A DNA stretch of 64,000 nucleotides from Simplicispira sp. 125 (GCF_003096555.1 NZ_QEKM01000001.1:2356001-2420000); one strand, 5' to 3'; counted from the stretch's first letter, positions 41,383 through 49,835 are shown. Notes: generated by a model from the letters alone, not told the origin. Program-made: numbers and translations.

Positions 41383-42846
41383 TCACTTCAACTGCGCGCG
41401 CACGCGCTCAAACACCCGCCAGAAGACCGCCTCCTGCGTCGTGGTGAAGTTGATGCGCATCAGCGTGCCCGGCTGGCGGCTGGCATGGAACAGCGAGCCG
41501 GGCGCAAGCAGGTAGCCCTCGTCCAGCATGCGCTGCGCCAACGCATCGGTGTCCACCCCGGTATCCACCCAGCCAAACAGGCCCGCAGGCTCGGTCACGA
41601 AGCGGCAGCCCGCGTCCAGCGCCAGTTGCACGCTGCGCGCGCGGGCCTGGGCAAGCCGCAGGCGCATGCGTTCGGCATGGCGGCGCAGTTGCCCTTGCTC
41701 GATGCACAGCGCCAGCGCTTTTTCCAGGATGGACGGCGTGGTCAAGGTCGACAGCAGCTTGGTATCGAGCAGGCGCTCGGTCAGATCCGCCGGCGCCGCC
41801 AGGTAACCCACACGCCAGCTGGGCGCCAGGACCTTGGCGAAACCGCTGACATAGATGGTGCGGCGCAGACCGTCCAGCGCACTGAGACGGGTGGCATGGT
41901 CGGGCGCAATGTGGCTGTAGGTGTCGTCCTCGACGATGTGGAAGTTGTGCCGCTGTGCCAGTTGCAGCAACTGGTGCGCGCACCCTGGCGCCAGGCTGTA
42001 GCCCGTGGGGTTGTGCAGCACGCTCACGCTCACAAACAGCCGGGGCGCGTGCACCTCGCAGTAGCGCGCCATCACTTCCAGGTCGGGCCCTTCGGCCCGG
42101 CGCGGCACCGGCAGCACCCGCATGCCCAGGGCGGCAAGCCGTGCAAACTCCACCGACCAGCCCGGCTCTTCGACCATCACCGGGTCGCCCGCCTTGAGCA
42201 GCGTGCGGCTCACGATGTCCAGCGCATGCGTGGCGCCCACGGTGGTCATGATCTGGGCCGGGCGTGCCGGTACATTCAGGTCACTCAGGCGGCGTGCCAG
42301 CACCTGGCGCAAACCGGCGTCACCCAGGGGCTCGCCATAGCTGAAGGTGCCCTCCTGCAGCGCCCTGCCCGCCGTCACCTTGCGCACCGCTGCCAGCATG
42401 AAGCGTGCCTCTTCCAGCCAGACACCGGGAAACACCCCCGAGCCCGGCTGCGGCAGGTTGGCCCCTTGGTGGAACATGCCCCGGATCAGCGCCGTGGCGT
42501 TGATGTGCGCGCCCGAGGGCAAGGCCCCCGTTGCCTCGCGCAGCAGTTGCCCTTTATTTGCTACATTTTCAATAGCTGTTTGCGCTTTATCAATGGGCGT
42601 TGCAGGCACATTTTGTACTAAATCACGCACATAGAAGCCCCGCTGGCGCCGTGCCTCGACCAGCCCTTGCGCCAGCAATTGGTCGTAGGCCGCAACCACG
42701 GTGTAGGGGCTTACGCCCTGCTGGCGCGCACAATCGCGCACCGACGGCAGGCGTGCCCCGGCGGGCAACAGGCGCGAACGGATGCGCTCGGCAAAGCGGT
42801 CGGCCAGTTGTTCGGTCAGAGTGCGGTGGGCAGTGCGGGTCAGCAT
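41383..42846 (-). CDS. MocR-family (GntR/aminotransferase) transcriptional regulator
   Basis: The 487-residue protein fuses a GntR winged helix (residues ~10-75: RLPSVRDCARQQGVSPYTVV) to a class I aminotransferase-like domain (~130-487: HNPTGYSLAPGCAHQLLQLA, IVEDDTYSHIAP, SGFAKVLAPSWRVGYLAAP with the PLP Lys in GFAK). MocR regulators sense PLP or amino acids. The linker at residues ~77-100 (PIDKAQTAIENVANKGQ) is encoded by an R1 repeat. ATG 42846 is chosen because the family begins just before the winged helix; upstream in-frame sequence is antisense to the lysE gene. It is divergent from lysE/eamA genes, its probable targets. Confidence 0.9.
   Translation of the reverse strand: MLTRTAHRTLTEQLADRFAERIRSRLLPAGARLPSVRDCARQQGVSPYTVVAAYDQLLAQGLVEARRQRGFYVRDLVQNVPATPIDKAQTAIENVANKGQLLREATGALPSGAHINATALIRGMFHQGANLPQPGSGVFPGVWLEEARFMLAAVRKVTAGRALQEGTFSYGEPLGDAGLRQVLARRLSDLNVPARPAQIMTTVGATHALDIVSRTLLKAGDPVMVEEPGWSVEFARLAALGMRVLPVPRRAEGPDLEVMARYCEVHAPRLFVSVSVLHNPTGYSLAPGCAHQLLQLAQRHNFHIVEDDTYSHIAPDHATRLSALDGLRRTIYVSGFAKVLAPSWRVGYLAAPADLTERLLDTKLLSTLTTPSILEKALALCIEQGQLRRHAERMRLRLAQARARSVQLALDAGCRFVTEPAGLFGWVDTGVDTDALAQRMLDEGYLLAPGSLFHASRQPGTLMRINFTTTQEAVFWRVFERVRAQLK
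42552..42618. repeat. R1 family repeat inside the MocR regulator gene
   Basis: The blocks TTTGCTAC-ATTTTCAATAGCTG, TTTGCGCTTTATCAA, GGGCGTTGCAGGCA match R1. It falls in the interdomain linker, keeps the frame, and contributes about 22 residues. Confidence 0.6.
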
Positions 42847-42898
42847 GGGAAGAATCAGTGCAGCTGTGCCGATGCGAACACCAGCACAGTTTGCTTGT

Positions 42899-42945
42899 TT
42901 GTCAAAAAATCTGTACTGGCACTGTAATGGTAATTTCTCTACAGT
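42899..42945 (+). promoter_or_regulatory. Promoter and probable MocR operator upstream of lysE
   Basis: TTGTCA (42899-42904) and TGTAAT (42923-42928) form a sigma-70-like promoter with an 18-bp spacer. Overlapping it is an inverted repeat ACTGTA-N13-TACAGT (42921-42945), with a further CTGTA at 42911, the kind of spaced direct/inverted repeat MocR proteins bind. Its place in the divergent gap suits joint control. Confidence 0.6.
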
Positions 42946-42982
42946 GGGCTGCATCGCACGGCTCTTTTCCTCTCCTTTCTCC

Positions 42983-43582
42983 ATGCCCTTTGCCGAATTC
43001 ACCGCCCTGCTGGTTCTGGCCACAGCCATGAGCTTCACGCCCGGCCCCAACACCACACTCTCGACCGCGCTGGCGGCCAACCGGGGGCTTCCCCAGGCCA
43101 TGCGCTTTGTCTGCGCCGTACCCGTGGGCTGGTCGGCGTTGCTGCTGCTCTGCGCCGGGGGGCTGGGCGCCATGGTGGTGGCAGTGCCGCTGCTGCGCCT
43201 GGCCATCAAGGGCCTGGGCATTGGATACCTGCTGTGGCTGGCTTGGAAACTGGCGCAAAGCGCCCGCCTGACCGAAGCCAGCACGGCGCAGTTGAGCGTG
43301 GGCTTCTGGCAGGGCACGGCACTGCAGTTCGTCAACATCAAGGCCTGGCTGCTGGCCCTGACCATCGTGGCTGGGTGGATCGCCGGGCGCGAAGACGCTT
43401 TGCCGCGCCTGGCCATCGTGCTGCCGGTGATGGTGTTTTTTGCCTTCACCAGCAACCTCACCTATGCCGCTACCGGCGCTCTGCTGCGCCAGTGGCTGGC
43501 GCAGGGAAATCGCCTGCTGTGGTTCAACCGCTGCATGGCCTTGGTGCTGGTGCTCACCGCCGCCTGGATGACCACCGCATGA
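42983..43582 (+). CDS. LysE/RhtB-family amino acid exporter
   Basis: The 199-residue membrane protein has 5-6 hydrophobic segments and the family's N-terminal motif AMSFTPGPNTTLSTALAANR. Later it has the helix AIKGLGIGYLLWLAWKLAQS and LQFVNIKAWLLALTIVAGWI (FxNPK-like position altered to VNIKA). LysE/RhtB proteins export amino acids or related compounds. ATG 42983 follows the predicted operator. The gene overlaps the EamA gene by 4 bases (ATGA). Substrate is unknown. Confidence 0.88.
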   Translation: MPFAEFTALLVLATAMSFTPGPNTTLSTALAANRGLPQAMRFVCAVPVGWSALLLLCAGGLGAMVVAVPLLRLAIKGLGIGYLLWLAWKLAQSARLTEASTAQLSVGFWQGTALQFVNIKAWLLALTIVAGWIAGREDALPRLAIVLPVMVFFAFTSNLTYAATGALLRQWLAQGNRLLWFNRCMALVLVLTAAWMTTA

Positions 43583-44520
43583 GCATCCGCCCATCCGCCA
43601 CACCACACGCAACCACGTCGGCCCGCCATACCGCCGAAACCCGGGGCCTGGCACTGGGCCTCTTGGGCGTGGTAATTTTTGCCCTGACGCTGCCCATGAC
43701 ACGGCTGGCCGTGGGCACGCCCGAGGCGCCCTTGATGTCGGGCCTGTTCATCGCCATGGGCCGCGCGGCCGTGGCAGGGGCGCTCTCGGCCATGCTGCTG
43801 TGGGCGCAGCGTGCGCCCTGGCCCCAGCGCGCAGACTGGTGGCCCCTGGTACTGACGGCGCTGGGTGTGGTGTTTGGCTTTCCGCTGCTGACCTCCATTG
43901 CCATGCGCCATGTAGGCGCCGTGCATGCCAGTGTGATCGTGGGCGTTCTGCCCCTGGCTACGGCGGCCGTGGGGGCGTTGCTGCACCGCCAGCGCCCGTC
44001 GCCCGCCTTCTGGGCCTGCGCGCTGCTGGGCACGGCACTGGTGGTGGCGTTTGCGCTGCTGCGTTCGGGCAGCGCGGGCCTGGCGCTGCACCCGGCCGAT
44101 CTGCTCTTGCTGGGCGCCATGCTGTGTGCGGCGGTGGGCTATGGCTATGGCGCACGCCTGTCGCACCACATGCGCGCCGACGCCGTGATCTGCTGGGCCT
44201 TGGTGCTGTCGCTGCCGGTCACGGTGCCACTGGCGGCGCTGTCCTGGCCACAGGTGGCGGTGCCGGTTGTGGCCTGGGCTGCGTTTGGCTATGTGTCCGT
44301 GTTTTCAATGTGGCTGGGGTTTTTTGCCTGGTACAGGGGTCTGGCGTTGGGCGGCACGGTGCGCGTCAGCCAGGTACAACTGGTGCAGCCGTTTCTGGGC
44401 ATGCTGTTTGCCGTGCCCTTGTTGGGCGAGCGGCTCGACGCCGTCAGCCTGGGCTTTGGCTTGGCGGTCATGGTCACCGTTTTGGCAGGTCGGCGCATGC
44501 CGGTGCGTGGAAGAGGATGA
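43579..44520 (+). CDS. EamA-family (DMT) transporter
   Basis: The 313-residue protein has about ten membrane helices in two EamA halves (for instance LALGLLGVVIFALTLPMTRL and ASVIVGVLPLATAAVGALLH in the first; PFLGMLFAVPLLGERLDAVS in the second, with the typical G-E near the last helix pair). These carriers move metabolites or amino acids across the inner membrane. It is translationally coupled to the LysE-family gene, so both are likely under the divergent MocR regulator. Substrate is unknown. Confidence 0.88.
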   Translation: MSIRPSATPHATTSARHTAETRGLALGLLGVVIFALTLPMTRLAVGTPEAPLMSGLFIAMGRAAVAGALSAMLLWAQRAPWPQRADWWPLVLTALGVVFGFPLLTSIAMRHVGAVHASVIVGVLPLATAAVGALLHRQRPSPAFWACALLGTALVVAFALLRSGSAGLALHPADLLLLGAMLCAAVGYGYGARLSHHMRADAVICWALVLSLPVTVPLAALSWPQVAVPVVAWAAFGYVSVFSMWLGFFAWYRGLALGGTVRVSQVQLVQPFLGMLFAVPLLGERLDAVSLGFGLAVMVTVLAGRRMPVRGRG

Positions 44521-44640
44521 ACACCCCCTTGTGGCGCCTTCGGCGCCTTCCCCCCTCTCTGCTTCGCTTCGCTCGCGGAGGGGGGACGCTCCCAGCGCGG
44601 CGGGGCGGCCCTTGCGCGGGAGCCCTGGCCTGGGCCGCGT
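44521..44640. repeat. GC-rich palindromic intergenic repeat after the EamA gene
   Basis: The stretch contains GGCGCC-TTC-GGCGCC (44533-44547), then CCCCCTC and GAGGGGG arms (about 44551-44585) around TCTGCTTCGCTTCGCTCGCG, then GCGCGGGAGCCC. Such strings are common between genes of Comamonadaceae and may act as transcription terminators. I see no gene in 44521-44811. Confidence 0.45.
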
Positions 44641-44811
44641 CGGTTGCATGTCTCGCGCAAAGAGCCCACAGCATGAACAGATTGAAAGCGGCCCTGCGGT
44701 TAAGCTATTGGTCCGGCGCCCGACCCCGGGTCGCCGCAAGGCCGCACAATGGCTTTATTGACTGAAAACGCTGCGCCCCACCCACAGGCGCACACAATGG
44801 AGATGACTGGA

Positions 44812-45999
44812 ATGACGAACTGGACCCTGGCCTCACGCGCCGCAAAGATGAACCCCTCGGTGATCCGCGAGATCCTCAAGGTGACCGAGAAGCCCGGCAT
44901 CATCAGCCTGGCTGGCGGCCTGCCCTCGCCCAAGACCTTTCCGGTCGATGCCTTTGCCAAGGCCTGCGAAGTGGTGCTGGGCCACGACGGCGCTGCCGCC
45001 CTGCAGTACGCCGCCAGCGAAGGCTACGCCCCCCTGCGCGAGGCGATTGCCGACCTTCTGCCCTGGAACGTGGATCCCGCCCAGGTGCTCATCACCACGG
45101 GCTCGCAGCAGGCGCTGGACCTGATCGCCAAGGTGCTGATCGACACCGACAGCCGCATACTGGTGGAAACCCCCACCTACCTGGGCGCGCTGCAGGCCTT
45201 CGCCCCCATGGAGCCCCAAGTGGTGGCCGTGGCCAGTGACAACGAAGGCGTGCTCATCGACGACCTGGACGCCAAAGTGGGCAGCGGTGCCGACAAGGCC
45301 CGCTTCCTGTACGTGCTGCCCAACTTCCAGAACCCCACGGGCCGCACCATGAGCGAGTCGCGCCGCGCCGCCCTGGTAGAAAAAGCCGCGCAACTGGGCC
45401 TGCCGCTGGTCGAGGACAACCCCTACGGTGACCTGTGGTTCGACAACCCGCCGCCCGCACCCCTGACCGCGCGCAACCCCGAGGGCTGCATCTACATGGG
45501 GAGCTTCTCCAAGGTGCTGGCACCGGGCCTGCGCCTGGGTTACGTCGTGGCGCCCAAGGCCGTGTTCCCCAAGCTGCTGCAGGCCAAGCAGGCCGCCGAC
45601 CTGCACACCCCCGGCTTCAACCAGCGCCTGGTGGCCGAGGTCATGAAGGGCGGCTTCCTGGACCGCCATGTGCCCACCATCCGTGCGCTGTACAAGCACC
45701 AGCGCGACGCCATGCTCGAAGCGCTGCAGCGCGAGATGGCCGGCCTGCAGGTGGAGTGGAACAGCCCCGAGGGCGGCATGTTTTTGTGGCTGCGCCTGCC
45801 CGAAGGAATGAACGCCATCGAGCTGCTGCCCCTGGCGGTGGAGCGCAACGTGGCCTTCGTGCCCGGCGCGGCGTTCTACGCCTCGGACGCCGACCCGCGC
45901 ACGCTGCGCCTGTCGTTCGTGACCGCCAGCAGCACACAGATCAACACCGGCATTACCGCCCTGGCCGCAGCCATCCGGGCCTACCCGCGCAGTACCTGA
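44812..45999 (+). CDS. PLP-dependent class I aminotransferase (LysN/MocR-aminotransferase type)
   Basis: The 395-residue enzyme resembles 2-aminoadipate/kynurenine-type aminotransferases: GIISLAGGLPSPKTFPVDAF near the start, ITTGSQQALDLIAKVLIDTD, FQNPTGRTMSESRR (NPTG), LVEDNPYGDLWF (PLP-ring Asp), MGSFSKVLAPGLRLGYVVAP (Schiff-base Lys in SFSK). The amino-acid substrate cannot be read. ATG 44812 has GGAG nine bases upstream; in-frame ATGs at 44797 and 44803 and an ATG at 44749 are alternatives. It leads a probable operon with two PhzF genes. Confidence 0.9.
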   Translation: MTNWTLASRAAKMNPSVIREILKVTEKPGIISLAGGLPSPKTFPVDAFAKACEVVLGHDGAAALQYAASEGYAPLREAIADLLPWNVDPAQVLITTGSQQALDLIAKVLIDTDSRILVETPTYLGALQAFAPMEPQVVAVASDNEGVLIDDLDAKVGSGADKARFLYVLPNFQNPTGRTMSESRRAALVEKAAQLGLPLVEDNPYGDLWFDNPPPAPLTARNPEGCIYMGSFSKVLAPGLRLGYVVAPKAVFPKLLQAKQAADLHTPGFNQRLVAEVMKGGFLDRHVPTIRALYKHQRDAMLEALQREMAGLQVEWNSPEGGMFLWLRLPEGMNAIELLPLAVERNVAFVPGAAFYASDADPRTLRLSFVTASSTQINTGITALAAAIRAYPRST

Positions 46000-46026
46000 A
46001 TTCTCCGCACACGACCAGGAGCCCCC

Positions 46027-46893
46027 ATGAACAAGCGCTCTTACAAGCAGATCGACGTGTTCAGCCATCGCCCTGGCGACGGCAACCCCCTGGCCGTGAT
46101 CATGGACGGCAACGGTCTTCCCGAGCGGACCATGCAGCGGTTTGCCGCCTGGACCAACCTGTCGGAAACCACCTTTCTGCTGCCGCCCACCGACGAAGGC
46201 CGCGCAGCGGGTGCCGACTACCGGGTGCGCATCTTCACCCCCGGCGGCGAGCTGCCCTTTGCCGGCCACCCCACGCTGGGCACATGCCATGCCTGGCTGC
46301 AGGCAGGCCACCAGCCGCACGACCCCGACACCATCGTGCAGGAGTCGGCCCGGGGGCTGGTGCGTATCCGGCGCCAGGGCGAAACCCTGGCTTTTGCCGC
46401 ACCGCCCATGCAGCGCAGCGCACCCAACCCCGCCATGCTGGCGCTGGTGACGGGTGCGCTGGGTCTGCGCTCCGGGCAAATCCAGGCCGCGCAGATGCTG
46501 GACAATGGCCCGCGCTGGCTGGGCCTGCTGCTCGACAGCGCCGACACTGTGCTGGGCATGCAGCCCGACCACGCCCGCCTGAAAGACTTGGGCCAGGACG
46601 TGGGCGTAGTGCATGTCGCCCCCACCGCCAGCGACACCCGCCAGCCCGGCGTGGTGGTGCGTGCTTTTGCCGCCCCCATGGGCAACCCGGAAGACCCGGT
46701 CACCGGCAGCCTCAACGCCAGCCTGGCGCAGTGGCTGATTCCCGAGGGTCTGGCGCCCCGCCAGTACGTGGTGGCCCAGGGCGAATGCCTGGGCCGCGCC
46801 GGGCGTGTGCGCATTACGCAAGACGCCGACGGCCAGGTCTGGGTGGGCGGCAACTCCATCACCTGCATCGAGGGCGAAGTCCTTTTCCCCTGA
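46027..46893 (+). CDS. PhzF-family isomerase/epimerase, copy 1
   Basis: The 288-residue protein belongs to the PhzF (diaminopimelate-epimerase fold) family: YKQIDVFSHRPGDGNPLAVI at the N-terminus, TNLSETTFLLPPTDEGRAAG (the catalytic-type Glu of the SETTF motif), FTPGGELPFAGHPTLGTCHA, and AAPMGNPEDPVTGSLNASLA (the EDPxTGS motif). Most family members have unknown substrates. It starts 27 bases after the aminotransferase. The next gene but one on this strand is a paralogue. Confidence 0.92.
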   Translation: MNKRSYKQIDVFSHRPGDGNPLAVIMDGNGLPERTMQRFAAWTNLSETTFLLPPTDEGRAAGADYRVRIFTPGGELPFAGHPTLGTCHAWLQAGHQPHDPDTIVQESARGLVRIRRQGETLAFAAPPMQRSAPNPAMLALVTGALGLRSGQIQAAQMLDNGPRWLGLLLDSADTVLGMQPDHARLKDLGQDVGVVHVAPTASDTRQPGVVVRAFAAPMGNPEDPVTGSLNASLAQWLIPEGLAPRQYVVAQGECLGRAGRVRITQDADGQVWVGGNSITCIEGEVLFP

Positions 46894-47041
46894 GCACCCG
46901 GCGCCACAGGCGCCGCCGCAACGCCTGGCAACAGGCGGCCGCACGACGGCAAGCCCCCGGCGTGCCTCACGCTCACGGCACACCCCATCGTCTGGCCCTC
47001 TCCGAAAACACCGCTCATCCACACACCAAGGCCCATCCACC

Positions 47042-47890
47042 ATGCACCAGCGCCCCTTCCAGCAAGTCGATGTGTTCACCGCCACGCCCTGCCTGGGCAA
47101 CCCGCTGGCCGTGGTGCTCGATGGCGAAGGCCTCTCCACCGAGGCCATGCAGCAGTTCACGCACTGGACCAACCTCTCCGAGGCCACCTTCGTGCTGCCG
47201 CCCACGCCCGAGGGCCGCGCCGCCGGGGCCGACTACCGCGTGCGCATCTTCTGTCCGGGGCGCGAGCTACCCTTCGCCGGCCACCCCACGCTGGGCAGCT
47301 GCCATGCCTGGCTTGCCGCGGGCGGCCAGCCGCGCGCGCCGGGCCGCATCGTGCAGGAATGCGGCGTGGGCCTGGTGCCGCTGCGCCAGGACGGCGAGCG
47401 CCTGGCCTTTGCCGCGCCGCCCCTGATCCAGAGCGGCCCGCTCGCCGAAGACGACGTGCAGCGCATCGCACGCGGCCTGGGCGTGGCGCGCACCGACATC
47501 CTGCACCACGCCTGGTGCGACAACGGCCCGAACTGGCGCGGCGTGATGCTGCGCTCGGCCGAGCAGGTGCTGGGGCTGAAGCCCGACGCCGCCGTGCTGG
47601 CCGGCCTGGACGTGGGCGTGGTGGGCGCGAGCGACGCCGAGGGTATTGCCTTTGAGGTGCGCGCCTTCTTCCCCGGCAGCAACGGCCTGGCCGAGGACCC
47701 GGTCACCGGCAGCCTGAACGCCGCGCTGGCGCAGTGGCTCATCGGCGCGGGCCTGGCGCCCACGCGCTACGTGGCCAGCCAGGGCACAGCGCTGGGGCGC
47801 TCCGGACGCGTGCATGTGGAGCAGGACGGCAGCGAAATCTGGGTGGGCGGCCACAGCATCACCTGCATCAGCGGCACAGTGCGGTTTTAA
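47042..47890 (+). CDS. PhzF-family isomerase/epimerase, copy 2
   Basis: The 282-residue protein is a close paralogue of the upstream gene: QQVDVFTATPCLGNPLAVVL, TNLSEATFVLPPTPEGRAAG, FCPGRELPFAGHPTLGSCHA, GLAEDPVTGSLNAALAQWLI. The conserved Glu and the EDPVTGS motif are both present, so both copies look active. The two differ most in the central region, suggesting different substrates after tandem duplication. ATG 47042 follows the first copy by 148 bases. Confidence 0.92.
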   Translation: MHQRPFQQVDVFTATPCLGNPLAVVLDGEGLSTEAMQQFTHWTNLSEATFVLPPTPEGRAAGADYRVRIFCPGRELPFAGHPTLGSCHAWLAAGGQPRAPGRIVQECGVGLVPLRQDGERLAFAAPPLIQSGPLAEDDVQRIARGLGVARTDILHHAWCDNGPNWRGVMLRSAEQVLGLKPDAAVLAGLDVGVVGASDAEGIAFEVRAFFPGSNGLAEDPVTGSLNAALAQWLIGAGLAPTRYVASQGTALGRSGRVHVEQDGSEIWVGGHSITCISGTVRF

Positions 47891-47951
47891 ATACAAGCAA
47901 AATACGCCTCCAGCGCTTGTGCAGCAAGCGCTGGTAGCTCTCAAAAAAGGA
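47888..47951. repeat. R1 family repeat upstream of the threonine dehydratase
   Basis: Blocks: ATACAAGCAAAATACGCCTC, CAGCGCTTGTGCAGCAAGCG, CTGGTAGCTCTCAAAAAAGG. The CAGCGCTTG/CAAGCGCTG arms are a perfect 9-bp stem with a short loop. The end of the repeat runs into AAGGAG (47947-47952), the ribosome-binding site of the next gene. Confidence 0.72.
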
Positions 47952-47959
47952 GTGAAACA

Positions 47960-48919
47960 ATGCCTCTGCCCACCCTGCAAGACATCGAAGCCGCCGCCGA
48001 GGTGGTCTACCGCGACTTCGCGCCCACACCGCAGTACCGCTGGGCACTGCTGAGCGAACGCCTGGGCACCGACTGCTGGCTCAAGCACGAAAACCACACG
48101 CCCGTGGGCGCCTTCAAGATCCGGGGCGGCCTGACCTATTTCGACCAACTGGCCCAGCGCGGCGCGCTGCCGCGTGAAGTGATCAGCGCCACGCGCGGCA
48201 ACCACGGGCAAAGCATGGGATGGGCCGCGCGACGCCATGGCGTGGCCTGCACCATCGTCGTGCCACGCGGCAACTCGGTCGAAAAGAATGCGGCCATGCG
48301 CGCACTGGGCGTCACGCTGATCGAGCACGGCGAAGACTTCCAGGAAGCCCGTGAGCACGCTATGCGGATCGCCGCAGAGCGCGGCGCGCACATGGTGCCC
48401 AGCTTCCACACTGACCTGCTGCGCGGCGTTGCGACCTACTGGTGGGAGTTTCTGCGCGCCGTGCCGCAGCTCGACGTGGTGTATGTGCCCATTGGCCAGG
48501 GCTCGGGCGCCTGCTCGGCCATCGCCGCCAAACTGGCGCTGGGCCACAGCGCCCGCGTGGTAGGCGTAGTCAGCAGCCATGCCACCACCTATGCCGACTC
48601 ACTGGCCGCAGGCCGCGTGGTCGAGGCGCCCGTCACCACCGAGCTGGCCGACGGCATGGCCTGCCGTGTGGCCGACCCCGAAGCCCTGACCGTGATGGCC
48701 CCGCACATCGATCACATCGTAAAGGTCAGCGACGCTGAAGTGGCTACCGCGATGCGCGCCCTGTTTGCGGACACCCACAACGTAGCCGAAGGTGCGGGTG
48801 CCGCGTCACTGGCCGCCGCGCTGCAGGAGCGCACGCAAATCCAAGGGAAAGTGGTGGGGCTGGCTCTGACGGGAGGGAACGTGGACGCCCCGGTATTCAG
48901 CAAAGTCCTGTCCGCATGA
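47960..48919 (+). CDS. Threonine/serine dehydratase (PLP-dependent, single-domain)
   Basis: The 319-residue enzyme is a fold-type II PLP protein: KHENHTPVGAFKIRGGLTYF with the Schiff-base Lys in AFKIRG, ATRGNHGQSMGWAARRHGVA, and GQGSGACSAIAAKLALGHSA (phosphate-binding loop). It lacks a C-terminal ACT domain, so it is of the short, catabolic type that deaminates threonine or serine (a hydroxyaspartate dehydratase is also possible). Its ribosome-binding site lies at the end of an R1 repeat. No operon link to the preceding PhzF gene is certain across the 69-base gap. Confidence 0.88.
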   Translation: MPLPTLQDIEAAAEVVYRDFAPTPQYRWALLSERLGTDCWLKHENHTPVGAFKIRGGLTYFDQLAQRGALPREVISATRGNHGQSMGWAARRHGVACTIVVPRGNSVEKNAAMRALGVTLIEHGEDFQEAREHAMRIAAERGAHMVPSFHTDLLRGVATYWWEFLRAVPQLDVVYVPIGQGSGACSAIAAKLALGHSARVVGVVSSHATTYADSLAAGRVVEAPVTTELADGMACRVADPEALTVMAPHIDHIVKVSDAEVATAMRALFADTHNVAEGAGAASLAAALQERTQIQGKVVGLALTGGNVDAPVFSKVLSA

Positions 48920-48935
48920 GCGGCAACAGGTAATT

Positions 48936-49030
48936 CCATTTCTAAATCACCCGTGTCGTTGTTGCTTCGCCTTGCCGTGCTACAGCACTGTCTGCGGATT
49001 CGCGCCTAGACACGAATGATTTGGAAATGG
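48936..49030 (-). repeat. MITE-like element, copy 1 (R2 family)
   Basis: A 95-bp unit is bounded by 14-bp imperfect terminal inverted repeats: CCATTTCTAAATCA at 48936-48949 and TGATTTGGAAATGG at 49017-49030. The interior (CGTTGTTGCTTCGCCTTGCC, GTGCTACAGCACTGTCTGCG) is the reverse complement of copy 2 at 49726-49835. It encodes nothing. Confidence 0.75.
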
Positions 49031-49126
49031 ACGTAATACCCCCATACGGTCGATGGCCCGGGCGGGGGCGCGGAGTCAAAGAAGCTGCACCCGATCCACG
49101 CGGCAGCGACCCACGTCCGTCACCCG

Positions 49127-49609
49127 TCACTGGCTCAGGATGATCTGAAAAATCACGCCCGTGGCAATTGCCACAAGCAGGTAGTCCGGTCCATTTTGGA
49201 CCCAGTAATACCCACGCGGAGGCGGGGAAAGGTGGTGGCCGCGCCAGTCGTTCACCACGTAATGGTTGGTGCGATACTGGGGCGGCATACGTCCGCCACG
49301 GTACCAGTTGTGCTCCGGCCCCGCGCCACGTTCACTGTGCATGCGGGGGCCCCGTGGCGGTTCACCCGGGCGGTACGACGGGGCCATCTGCGGGCGGTTG
49401 CCTGGCCGTGCATTGCTGGGTCCATGTGACGGTCTCTGCTGCACATGGCGCCCTGGCTGCACGTGGCGCTCTTGCTGTACACGGCGCTCTTGCTGCCTGT
49501 CATCGCTTTGACCGCGGTGGTTGTTCGGCTGGGCGAATGCCAACGACGAAGTCGCCAGCATTGCAACGGCCACAGATGCAATACCTGCGCGATAGAGTGC
49601 CTGTTTCAT
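49127..49609 (-). CDS. RcnB-family periplasmic protein
   Basis: The 160-residue precursor has a Sec signal peptide (YRAGIASVAVAMLATSSLAF, cleavage after AFA), then a low-complexity His/Arg/Gln segment with repeats of the form QQERxVQxxRHVQ, and a C-terminal domain YRTNHYVVNDWRGHHLSPPP, GYYWVQNGPDYLLVAIATG typical of RcnB/YohN-like proteins. RcnB of E. coli takes part in nickel/cobalt homeostasis; the function here is only inferred from family. ATG 49609 has AAAGGG upstream. The gene is flanked on both sides by inverted MITE-like elements. Confidence 0.8.
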   Translation of the reverse strand: MKQALYRAGIASVAVAMLATSSLAFAQPNNHRGQSDDRQQERRVQQERHVQPGRHVQQRPSHGPSNARPGNRPQMAPSYRPGEPPRGPRMHSERGAGPEHNWYRGGRMPPQYRTNHYVVNDWRGHHLSPPPRGYYWVQNGPDYLLVAIATGVIFQIILSQ

Positions 49610-49725
49610 ACGTTTCCCTTTCGAGGTCTCAAAGACCGGCAACGACGCCTCCATTGTCGGAACGACAGGTGTCTAGGTATGTAGGAGCAATGCGCGTTCG
49701 GCGCACCTGGCAATGGGATGTACTT

Positions 49726-49835
49726 CTGTTTCCAAATCATTCGCGTCCAGGCGCGAAGCCGCACACAGTGCTGTGCACGGCAAGGCGGAGCAACAACGAC
49801 GCCAGAAGAGTTTTGTGAGTCGCTCTTAGAAATGG
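49726..49835 (+). repeat. MITE-like element, copy 2 (R2 family)
   Basis: This copy is inverted relative to 48936-49030. The left end CTGTTTCCAAATCA (49726-49739) and the interior (TCGCGTCCAGGCGCGAAGCC, ACAGTGCTGTGCACGGCAAG, GCGGAGCAACAACGAC) match copy 1; the right end (GCTCTTAGAAATGG) is worn and has about 15 extra bases. It fills most of the 311-bp gap between the rcnB-like gene and the phosphatase; the rest of the gap shows nothing I recognise. Confidence 0.72.

Noticed and set aside
44833-47205. Open frame of 790 codons on the minus strand.
   Set aside because: It runs antisense across two or three good genes and has shadow-like composition.
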